Origin: Capniomyces stellatus
Taxonomy: Eukaryota > Kickxellomycota > Harpellomycetes > Harpellales > Legeriomycetaceae
Assembly (NCBI GenBank): GCA_001661515.1
Contig: LUVW01000047.1
Coordinates: 18,163 to 82,162 of the forward strand
Length of the DNA: 64,000 nucleotides
Direction of reading: 5' to 3'
Numbering within the stretch: the stretch's first letter is position 1; every line of letters begins with the position of its first letter. Under the pieces are notes generated by a model. It was not told the origin of the DNA. It saw nothing but the letters and a program-made list of their open reading frames with translations, and searched no databases. A program made the position numbers and the translations under genes. Below, piece after piece: positions 34,801-44,800 of this stretch.

Positions 34801-37446
34801 TTAAACTGAAAATTTAAGTGGAGATTGCTGCAGTTGGTATCCACTAGGTGGTGTATTCTTTAACTTTTTTTTGGATTACCAAAGCTGATGAGGATATAAA
34901 TGTCAAAAATAAATCCAGAAATCCAATAATGATGGCAGTGGAACTCGGTAATAAATGAACAAATAATTCTAAAAATAGTGAGCGAATGGCAGGAGTAAAA
35001 GCTTTCATTTTGGCATTTTAAGCCTGATGGTCAGACTTTACGCTGCAAAGAACCTTGTTGTGTAGTAGCAGGTTAAATAAGCAAAGGTTTACAGGAAAGC
35101 AGAGCATTTTTTTACATACTATTTTATTGCTACCAAAGGAGCGAGTAAGCTGTAAATGCTGGCCTAAAGGGCTGTGTGGCTGTAGTTTAGTTTAACAAAT
35201 CAGATTGGGGAAAATATTTTACTCTAAAAGACTTTTAGATGTTGAGCAATAAATACCTATTATTTTTGATCTAAATTGGCAAAAAGGTCGAATTTAAACT
35301 GGTTGTACCCAAATAAATACAAGATATATTCAAGATTAATTGGTATTTGTAAAGAAAGTACAATAATACACGACCAATAGTTGCAGGGGAAACAGGATGA
35401 AAAGGGCTTTAAATTGGTAAAATGAGGTGAATAAAAGGGATGATGAGTGTGAGATTAACTTTACGCAAATTTGTTTAATACTTTCTTCAATACGCCAGTT
35501 GAATAATATTATCTAAAAGTCGTTTGGTTAATACTCTGCTTTATATTAACTAAAGCGTGGTTATTTTAAATGATGCCGGAAATGTAAGTGACCCAGATAG
35601 GCAATAATAGTTTTAAAACAAAGATAATAATGGAAAAAGTGCAAAAAATGCGTGTTACCTTGCTTGCGCTTGTGAAATATGATGATTCGTTTTAAGTGGT
35701 GGATATTGGAGTAAAATAGTTCTGACTTTTGCTAAGAAATACATTTAAAATAGGGATTGTCTATTGGTGAGTTGCAAGTTTTTGCTTATATTTTTTAATT
35801 AGATTTAGCCTTAGCTTTTTGACATTTTATTTCAAGGCCATGTTGAAAAGATGGTTGGATGGGAATGATTTGTTAATCACAAAAACAGAGATAAAAAAGA
35901 CCTTTTGTAAAATGGCTATCTAGTAAAAAAATAGTAAAAGTTCAGGGGGATGCCGCCAAATAAGAAAAATATGCCCAATATCTAATCTCAAAACAAAAAC
36001 AAAAAGAAATTTCAATTGATTATTAGTTATAATCAATCTGCAAACAATCATAATTTGTAAAGTGATTTTATAGGCCAGTTGGCTGGCTGGACTTATTCAA
36101 GTAGACAATTATTTATATAATAGAAATACAAATAAGGAAAAAGTACGAAAAGGAAAAGACTCTTATGGCCAAATGCCAATTTGCCAAAAGTTCGTATTAG
36201 TTACTTTTAGAAGCTGACTGTAGGATTTTTATTGTTTTTTTCCCGTTTCTTTTATCTTTGAAGTTTGGCAAAACAATTTTCTAGCAAATAACATTTGGAT
36301 AAACCATTTTCTAAAAAAAAGCGGCATTTTCTACTATTTAAGCCTAGCTAAAGTAAAAATAAAGAACACAGGGGTCATATTGTTACAATAAAGGGAGGGT
36401 TTTGTTTTGAGGTATAAAGAATGAAAGCAGTATAATCGGTTTTCATTAATAGCAGGGTTGGGTCAACTAATTATTGATTTGTAAAGTAAAAAAAAAAGTC
36501 AAACTGAAGTCATGTAGTCGAATAATAAGGTGGCAGGGAGCATATTACTAAATAATTTAAAATTAAATAAAAAGTTACAAAAACATAAATAAATAGGCAG
36601 GTTCGATTTTAAATGTATAGAAGGATTATCAAACAGATAGAATAAACTGAAGAGTTAGTAATAGCCAATGGAAACCCCCCAGTTTAATAAATGATGCCGA
36701 CTCTAGACTTGAAATTAAACAAGCTTAGTAATTTAATAGTTCTTGAATGATATTTATCAAATAACAAGTGACTGAGAGAAGCGTTTTAGATAATTAAGGA
36801 AAAAAACGAGAAAAAGAAAAAAAAGTATATAATAAAATGCTAAAGATCCCAAAAATACACTTTCTTGAATCAGTCTTATAGCTATTAAGAAGTTTAAAGC
36901 AAAAGTTGTTAATACAACACAATGTCTTAGATAAAAAAAAGGCCAAAAGGAAAATACTTTAATTCAAATTCTTATATCCTTCTTACTTTTAAATCTTATC
37001 CCTAATATCTAATAAATACTCTAGTCGTGCTTTTTCAGTCGAGTTTTACCCTTGTTCAGTATTTACCCTACGAGTGCAAAGTTATTTGATTTTTTTTGTT
37101 GCATTTTAACACCATCTTTATATATTTATCGAATACCAGTCTTGTTCCAAACAACGGACATATAATTTGGTATTACAATTAGTAGTTTCTATTTTTTTTA
37201 AAAAAGGAGCAAGTGTACACATACACACACACATCTTTTACCCGGTTTATTTCAGTCGCAGCACTTTGGGTTTGAAAAACTAAGCTTTTTAGGTCTTATA
37301 AGCAAAAGAATAAAGAAAAGGCTTGGACAGTAAGGCGGACGCAAAATAAATATATTTATTCAGGAAGAGGGAGAATATATATATAGCAGAGAAATAAACG
37401 AGCACATACGAGTGCATAGATAGTATACAACAGCATATACAATAGA
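31841..37446. other. 5.6 kb gene desert between divergent genes
   Basis: No conserved ORF, tRNA or transposon remnant could be recognised on either strand. The few frames of 60-80 codons show no domain. It is AT-rich throughout with short homopolymers and a T8A6 palindrome at 37192-37205. A TATA-like run (tatatatata) lies about 65 bp upstream of SMS-like gene C. It separates two divergent starts (Ddi1 and SMS-like C), so long 5' UTRs, a non-coding RNA or regulatory DNA are possible but not shown. Confidence 0.5.
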
Positions 37447-38565
37447 ATGAGCGACAAAATAGCAAGCATATTCAAAGTGCTTAATAAAAAGCCACCACTC
37501 TTTTTGAGGGAGGTTGCGAGAACAGGGATAGCGTTTGCATTCGTGTTTACAGTGGCGTTTTTCATGACGTTGATGCAGATAATATCTGACCACCGATACG
37601 ACATGCATTTATCAAAAGGGATACCAGATACAAACCTGCGAGACATATCGTTTGATTACCTGCCAATAACACATTCGTACTATATAGTAAACATATGCTT
37701 GAACAGCTCGCTATTATTATCAGTATTGAGCAACTTTTACTTTCTTCCACATTGGACATCGAGGTTGATAGCGTTGCGAAGGATATTCTGGATTGCGGGA
37801 GCGCTGTATTTCCTAAGAGGAGTGGCGTTTTTTGTAACAACGGTGCCGCCAACAATTGGGTCGAATTGCGTTCGACTTGACATGAGAGGTGCAAGTATAT
37901 TTGACTATTTACACGCAGTGATGGCAATGCTTGGAGGAGAGTCAAAGACGTGCACAGATAACATATTTTCGGGGCATACCACGGTTTCGATATCGTCGTT
38001 TATGTTGTGGTGGTTATATTCGCCACACACCGGATTTGTGGTGTACTCTGCGATTCACACAGTTTTCACACTGTTCCTAATAGTAGGCTCGCGAATGCAT
38101 TACACTGTGGATGTGGTGATAGCCATAATGATGACGTTGGGAGTGTACTACATGTACTTTTCAGCGTTGGACCAAAAATACCATATAGACTCAATCAAGC
38201 ATCTGTTCCCAGAGAGCCAAAACAAAATGTGCCAATCGAGTCAAGGGCAATACAAGCCAAGTGTGGATGAGAGCAGTATTGTTGGAGAAGCTGGAAAAAA
38301 TGACTATGTACGGGTTTCCATTGAGGACGATGATGTTGATGGAGAAGTAGCAGAGCTGAGTGGGTCGATGGAGAAGACAAACAACCCAACCGAGGCGCAG
38401 GTGACAAGAAATGTTGCATTGAACTTGATGCACAAGAAACCAAACCTGTTGTTTACAGCGCGTCGATTGAACTCGAGCTTCTTCTGTGATGTTATTGGAT
38501 GGGCTGATGGACTTGATTTACGGGAGAGCGACTTGTACTTTTCACGGTTGATGTTTGAAGAATAA
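37447..38565 (+). CDS. Sphingomyelin-synthase-like (PAP2_C) enzyme, paralogue C
   Basis: Intronless, 372 aa, and a close paralogue of gene B throughout (opening SIFKVLNKKPPLFLREV against SILRRLNKKPPLLLREV). The SMS signatures are present: a D2-like block RRIFWIAGALYFLRGVAFFV then TTVPP, D3 CTDNIFSGHT (His177) and D4 HYTVDV (His218, Asp222). Several hydrophobic helices precede and flank these motifs. The segment after the last helix varies, but the end (EAQVTRNVALNL, KKPNLLFTARRLNS, VIGWADGLDLRE) matches gene B closely. Codons are noticeably more G/C-ending than in gene B, suggesting different expression or age. Expected role: phospho-headgroup transfer to ceramide in Golgi or plasma membrane. 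The substrate is not decidable from sequence. Confidence 0.88.
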   Translation: MSDKIASIFKVLNKKPPLFLREVARTGIAFAFVFTVAFFMTLMQIISDHRYDMHLSKGIPDTNLRDISFDYLPITHSYYIVNICLNSSLLLSVLSNFYFLPHWTSRLIALRRIFWIAGALYFLRGVAFFVTTVPPTIGSNCVRLDMRGASIFDYLHAVMAMLGGESKTCTDNIFSGHTTVSISSFMLWWLYSPHTGFVVYSAIHTVFTLFLIVGSRMHYTVDVVIAIMMTLGVYYMYFSALDQKYHIDSIKHLFPESQNKMCQSSQGQYKPSVDESSIVGEAGKNDYVRVSIEDDDVDGEVAELSGSMEKTNNPTEAQVTRNVALNLMHKKPNLLFTARRLNSSFFCDVIGWADGLDLRESDLYFSRLMFEE

Positions 38566-38960
38566 AACCATCAAGCAAAAAAGAAGCAAATCAAAACCAG
38601 AAAAATATAGAGCAAGCCAAGCGAGATTCCCCCACCCTTCGCCTTTTTCAACTTTAGATCAAAGGCTTTTGAGTCACCAACTTTTTTATTTTTTTCTACC
38701 TTGAAAAAGTGTTGGGAGTAAAAGATATAAAGAGGAAGAAGCAAAAAAGAAAAGAAAAAAGAAACATGGCTACTATTAAAGCCAATTTTGTCAAATCATT
38801 TTGATGACTTTGTGCAGGTGATGTTAACCATGTTCCTTTTCCTTTTTTTTTGTTTTACGACTTTGTACCTTTTTATATCTTTGGTAACCCGCTTTGTAAG
38901 CCATAGAAACGTCACATTCCATGAAACTCGCATCAACAAACATCATCTTTTTTTTTATAC

Positions 38961-38992
38961 TTTTTTTTATATGAACGCTCATATAAAAAAAA
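38961..38992. repeat. Perfect 14-bp inverted repeat, 4-base loop
   Basis: The left arm ttttttttatatga and the right arm tcatataaaaaaaa flank the loop acgc. It could fold as a hairpin in DNA or RNA about 400 bp past the gene C stop codon. Confidence 0.8.
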
Positions 38993-39472
38993 AAGGTAAC
39001 ACCACTCCCCGTACATATGATAACAGATATATAGATATATATTCCTCCTAATTTTTTTTATCCTCAACCTTTTTCATAACCATCATATTTCTTTCAACGA
39101 TGACCCAAAAAAGAAAAACAGACACAGACACATACAACTTCCATCATCTCTCAAACCAGAGTCAACACTTTGGTTGCCGAAAACCCCATTCTGAAGAAAA
39201 AGGAGTATACATGGATCAGACCTTTTTTTTATTATTCTTTCTTACTTTCAACCTTATCACACTTCACACAATTTTTTTCTAAACCTCGTTCATAATCTAC
39301 CGTGGTTGATGTTGAAAGATATTGCCAGTTTAGGTCTTTGTTTTTTTCATCTTCGTATATTCTTTTTTTTTTTGTTATATTTTTATGCCCTTATTTTTAC
39401 CCTGTCACATTAGTATTAGATTTGTTTTAATGTTTTAACACCTTTTGTCTTTTTTTATTTAAAAAGAATAAT

Positions 39473-39532
39473 CAAATAAACATGAATACAAATAAACATG
39501 AATACAAATACACATTAATACAAATAAACATT
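39473..39532. repeat. 16-bp tandem repeat
   Basis: About 3.5 copies of AAATAAACATGAATAC with drift, ending about 70 bp before the retrotransposon. Confidence 0.85.
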
Positions 39533-39599
39533 TTGGTTTTGGTACACGTTTACACGTTTTTTCTCTTCATTTTCAACAAGTGTGTAGTTTTATTTTGTT

Positions 39600-39616
39600 A
39601 AATAACAAAAGAAAAA
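39600..39616. repeat. Left copy of probable target-site duplication
   Basis: AAATAACAAAAGAAAAA, identical to 41044-41060 on the far side of the retrotransposon. The A-rich composition makes chance matching easier, so this is strong but not certain. Confidence 0.65.
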
Positions 39617-41043
39617 GAAAACAGGATATATGGTGCAAAAAATGGCACATGAAAATCAACAATTCAAAGAGCGGCATCATGGCAGTGGGAGCGACACTGT
39701 TTGAGCAATACAAATTGAATGGCAAACCAGTACCAGTGGTAGATCAATACCCATACTTGAGAGTTATTATGAGCAAGGATTGGAACTTTAAAGCCAATTT
39801 AAAGTTCAGACGAGAAAAAACACTCAGGGCGTTTCTAGCCAATTATAGCATCTTTAAGAGAAGAGACATCCCAACCAAAATTAAAGCTAAAGTCATTACA
39901 GCAGTAATACAATCAGTTGCGGCATACGGAGGTGAGTTGTATGGCATGTTGACAGCAAGATGTACACCAATGCAGCGAATTCTGGACAATGCAACAAGAA
40001 TGGCAATGGGGGTAGGAAAATCAACCAGCCTTGTCAGATTACGACAGGAGCTGAGAATTGTAGACCTTAATACAAGAACAGCAATAGCGAGAGAACGAGC
40101 ATTCCGCAAATGGGCAGATCTCAGAACATGTATCAAGGACCTGATAAAAAAGCCGATGCTACATAAGAAAGACACTTGGACCAGTGGTTATATACGCTGG
40201 ACAAGACGCCATAACAAAGATGACACCCGTAAAGGTGCAACTAAACGTACACTCCAGGCGAGACAAGCCAGGAATGAAAAAACTGTAATATCAAGGTGGA
40301 TCAAAAAAGTACATGCCGGCCAGTGGAGCAACTGGATGGGGCTACAACTGATCTACCCTGATTACAAAAAGGGACTAGATATCCTAGCAAGAATCAGAAT
40401 AGGGCAGTATTGGGCCGCAGAAAGATACGCCTATACTGGAGTTATTAGCCATGATTATACAAAAAAATGCCCACACTGCGGACAGGAGACGCCAGAAACA
40501 ATTGAGCATCTCCTACTAGATTGCAGCAGATGGGCAGCAATACGTGCAGATAAAATGGAGCCCTACATTAGCCAATATAAAAATAAGCTAAAAGGGCCAA
40601 AAAGAAAACCTAATTCGCCTACTATAATCTCACAGAGATTGGTGGGCAAGCTCCTGGGAGAGGAGTTAAAACAACCAACCGTCAAGATTCTCAAGAATCC
40701 TGACACCCTCGGCGCCAAGACGATGCTGGCAACAGCGTCGTTTTTGGAGGCCATCCACAAACCCCGTTACTTAATCCTGTCCAGGCTTAAAGTAGCACCA
40801 ATCTCCCTGAACCAATGCCCATTGGGTACGGACGATCTAATTGATCGAAGGGGTGTTGGCTAATAGAGTCATTTAACATATCAAAATAGCACAGTGTTTT
40901 ATAGTATTTTTATGGTATTGTTTAATATTGTATGTTTTGTTGTGTTGATTTTGTTACCAATAAACCACATAAATAAAAAAAATAAAATAAAAAAAACCAC
41001 ATAAATAAAAAAAAACCATATAAATAAAATAAAAAAATAAAAA
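39617..41043 (+). mobile_element. 5'-truncated non-LTR (LINE-type) retrotransposon
   Basis: About 1.4 kb. The body encodes the C-terminal part of a LINE ORF2-type protein. It is followed by roughly 110 bp of 3' UTR and an A-rich tail built from repeats of ACCACATAAATAAAAAAA (about 40966-41043). A 17-bp direct repeat brackets it. The RT catalytic core and any endonuclease are missing at the 5' end, as expected for incomplete target-primed reverse transcription. It cannot move by itself. Confidence 0.85.
39622..40863 (+). pseudogene. Non-LTR reverse transcriptase C-terminal remnant
   Basis: About 413 codons open without a stop, followed by TAA. The visible part begins at WCKKWHMKINNSKSGIM, the block that follows the YADD catalytic region in LINE reverse transcriptases. 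It continues through the thumb-like AAYGGELYG and QRILDNATR regions and ends with a zinc-knuckle-like CPHCGQETPETIEHLLLDC (C-x2-C...H-x4-C). The fingers and palm are absent, so no polymerase activity is expected. An ATG at 39580 opens the same frame but lies left of the duplication in host sequence, so it is a chance start. Higher GC than the flanks and an intact frame suggest a fairly recent insertion. Confidence 0.85.
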
Positions 41044-41060
41044 AAATAACAAAAGAAAAA
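41044..41060. repeat. Right copy of probable target-site duplication
   Basis: Identical to 39600-39616 and directly adjoining the A-rich tail of the retrotransposon. Because the tail is A-rich, its left boundary can shift by a few bases. Confidence 0.65.
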
Positions 41061-41871
41061 AAATGTTAGTGGTAAAGTAGAATTCCAACGAGAAGTTTAG
41101 AGTGGGGAAAGAAGAAAAAAGTATAATAAAAAAGTGATAGCGTGAACAAAAAGAAAAGAGGGTGGTGAGCGTGTCTTTTTTTTATTGACTGGTCAACTGA
41201 CCGATTGGTCGACTAGTTTGATTGATTGTAGAGTAAGCAATACAAAAAAAAAAGGAAAACGTTTTTTGGAATTAAGCCGAACGTTTTGTTGTTGTGTACA
41301 AAAGAGTGCAATGAATGAATTATGTTTGAACAATTATAGATGGTTTGGAATAAATAATGAGGGATAATTAAATGGTATTATAATAATTATTTTCTGTTAT
41401 TAGTGGGGTTTTTGTTTTGTCTTGATTGTTTGCTTTTAAAACAAACTTGGAGATGTAGTAGGGTGTAATATAGTTGAGGATCTTTTGACAGCAAAATGTA
41501 GAATATGATTAGTTGGTAGAGTAAAAAAAAAAGAATACGGTTGCAAAAGCCCACCTAACTTTGTTTCCCCCCAGATCTAGCAACAATCCCAGCAGTAACA
41601 AAAAATGGTAATAGTTAACAATAGAAATAAATGTGTTGATATTAAATCCCATAGTAAATAGAAAAATCGAATTTGATGGCGAGAATAAATAATATAATAA
41701 GAAAGAAAAAAAATAAGCCTGTAGAAAAAAAGAAAGCCTATAGAAAAAAAATGAAAGAATGAAAGAAATTATGAAAGAAAAAGGAAAAAAGTAACAAATC
41801 AAAAAAAAACAACAGAAAAATAAAGATTAAATAAAGTAGAAAAAATAGAGAAATCAGAGACGATCTGCTGT
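41061..41871. other. Spacer between the retrotransposon and the formin 3' end
   Basis: A-rich host sequence containing A-rich homopolymer runs. No gene is recognised. Confidence 0.65.
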
Positions 41872-44800
41872 TTAGTCTGAATCGTCAGAGAAACTATCAA
41901 GATCGTGACGATTACCAAGGTCGCCATTATCATCATGGCCACTAACAACCTGGTCTAAACCATGATCCAAATCTAACCCATAATCGTAATCGTAATCTAA
42001 ATCCATTCCGCCTACAACTTTCCCAGGACTTTCTCTTTTCAGTCTACTGTTACTGTTGTTGTTGTTGTTTTTGATACTGGAAGCGTTCGAGTTAGTATCA
42101 ACCATACGATTCTTTGCTGGAGGCGAGTAGTAGTGGGCATCAATGTCAATGTCGGCTTCTACCTCGTGTTCCGAATACACATCTACATCATCATCATCGT
42201 CAGCATTGTTGTTGTTGTTGTTACCATTAGTGTTTCTATTAACGTTTCTATCGATATTTCTGTTGGTGGTTGGGCTGGCTAGGTGTCGTTCTGACGGTGG
42301 ATTTGGGGTTACGCCACCACTGACTTTTCTGTTGATGTTAAGGCTGGATGCCGAGTTGGAGTAGTTTGGACTGTTCAGGGAGTCTTTGATGTTCCTTCGG
42401 GAGATGACGCCCTTAGTATCAAACAAACCACTGCTGCTTCCAGGACTAGAAACATTGCTAATGGTACCACCTGCATTATCAGACGCCATCCCGATCTTCC
42501 TACTGGAACCAGAACCAATACCAATACCAATACCAAGGCCGGGGTTTGTATTGGTGTTAATGTTGGTGACGATGTTGGGGTTTGTTGGGGGAAGAGAGGG
42601 GACTGGTGGAGGTGGGGACTTGGGGCTGTTGGTGTTGGTGGCGGGATTGCTGGAGCTTTGGGAATCATCGTTGATTTCCTTGAGCATTTGGAGAGCCTTG
42701 ATGGAAATGCTGGTTCTGTGTAGACTCTTTCTCAACGAAGACTGTCTGATGGAGGGGATTTCTCTGCGTTTAGGACGCATTCTATCGAGACCAATACCAG
42801 ATCCAGAGTTACTATTGATGCTGCTGTTGCTGGATTGGCTGAGATTTCCGGATGCATTTTGTCCAAGACCTGAATTACTGATGATACTTGAATTGTTATT
42901 ACTATTGTTGTTGTTAGAAGTAGAGTTTAGATTTGGGTTGGATTTGTTGGCGATGGTTGAACTAAACTTGATTTGGTTGGTTATGTCTCTGGAGCTGGCG
43001 ACGCCTGACAGCGAGTGTTTGCTGCTTAGAACAGAACCCTGGCGTAAAGAGTTGAGTAAATCGTCCATTGCGCCCTTTTCGTTTCCAGTACCACTACCAC
43101 TGTTGTTGCTGCCGATGTTGATGTTTGAGTTGCTGGGGTTTGCAGCGCCTTTTCTGGCAGCGTTCAGCAGACTTAGCTTGGTCTTGTTGGCCAGATCTTC
43201 GCGCTCTTTCCGTCTGTTCTCCAGCGAGGCTTCGATCTGCAGCCTGCGCTTCTCAGCTGCCAACTTGCGGCCCTTTTCGTACCTGTTGTCCTTGAGCACG
43301 CGTTCAAAGTTGGTTGTAAAGGACTTGAATATCCCAAAGAACTCGTCTGGCGCCATGGTCAGTGGCTCCTCGCCGTACAGCTTTATGCATTGGTTGTACA
43401 TATTGTCCATTTCGGCAATTGACGAGTTGAGAATGTTCAGCTGCACCTTGGCCCGCTCAACAAACTCAGAAATAATTGGGATAAAGTTATCGGGCAAGGA
43501 ATGATCCACACCGGAATCATCGATATTATCGTTATCATTATCTTTATCTTTACCTATATTCTTGACTTTACCCACACCTACACCTACACCCATACCCACA
43601 CCTACATCTTCATCTACGTCCATGGCAGACTTTTCTCTTTTTTCGGCGTTGCGCTTAAAGATCTGCAATTCCTTTTTAGCTTCAGCCAGTTTTTCCTTCA
43701 ATTCGTTGATTTCAACTCTGATCTCCTGGTAGCTGACCCTGCACGCGGCGTCTAGCGGCTTCAGGTCGGTCAAAAAGGCCAGAGCTTCAGGAAACGAGTC
43801 CTCGACAATGGATGCCAAAAAGTGCATGAGTGTGGTTTTGTTGTCCAGAGCCTTTGTATCCATTAGTCTGTTGAGCGAGTTCACTTTGAACCCATAGGCG
43901 CCGCCCCTGAACCCGGTTCCATTCATGTAGTTTCCGAGCGTCAGGATGATTCCCATCACTACTGACAGGTGTTCAGACTTGGAAACCGACTCTGAGGCTG
44001 CTATTATTGACCCAACGTCCTCCTTCAACGTGCCGTACTTTTCCTTCCAAGTTTGCCTGGTCGACATCACGCTAAGTCTGCTTTCGTACCTGAAAATCTT
44101 GATCGTTTCTAGCAGGAACTTGTCGGCTCTCGCCATCACCACGCTGTTCTTGTTCTGGGCCAGCAACAGCGCGCGTTCCTCGTTTGTCGGCACATACACC
44201 AGGAACTGCTTCACAATGTTCTCTGTAATCACATCGTCGTTCATCTCCAGCACCGACCTGCGCAGCTCCTCAAACGTGTACTTCCTCAACCTTCCCAGCA
44301 TAATGTTTATGTTGTTTGCCCGCTTGCTTTCAAGCACCGAAACCGCCTGCGCCGACTTGTCGTCTGCCTCATCCCCTGTAAACTGCTGCTTGTTTAGCCG
44401 CTCAAGCCGCTTCTTTTCCCGCAACGCATTCAGGTCTACTGCCTCCTTTGCCGCAAACAGACTCTCGATCTTTTCAAACACTCCCTCCCCGTGCAACGTC
44501 TTTTCTATCTTCTCACCCTCCTTTGAGTCATACGCAAAGTACTTTAGCCAGAACGACTGGCTCAGCTGCGTTTGGTCCGACATCTTGTCCCACTGCAACG
44601 CCTTCAGCTTCTTTCTAGGAACAAACCTCAGCTCTTTGCGTGGCATTGGTGTAAACATATTCATCTGCGCATATCCCATTTCTCCTCCTTCCATTCCCGC
44701 TACCATTCCCATTCCCATTCCCATTCCCATTCCCATCCCCATCCCCATTCCTATTCCTATTCTTCCTACTCCAACATTTCCAAATCCAACTCCCATTCCT

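Larger units (their letters stand above)
38566..39599. other. Spacer with hairpin and 16-bp repeats
   Basis: The 3' flank of SMS-like gene C up to the retrotransposon target site. It holds an inverted repeat at 38961-38992 and a tandem repeat at 39473-39532. Short frames at 38788-39051 and 39100-39282 look non-coding. Confidence 0.6.

Noticed and set aside
31841..37446. tRNA, snRNA or CRISPR array in the desert
   Set aside because: I looked for B-box-like GTTCGA contexts, U6-like blocks and regular spaced repeats and saw none. A tRNAscan or Infernal run would be decisive.
39580..39621. ATG at 39580 as the true start of the reverse transcriptase protein
   Set aside because: It lies left of the target-site duplication in host DNA. 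The element is 5'-truncated and its own start is missing.
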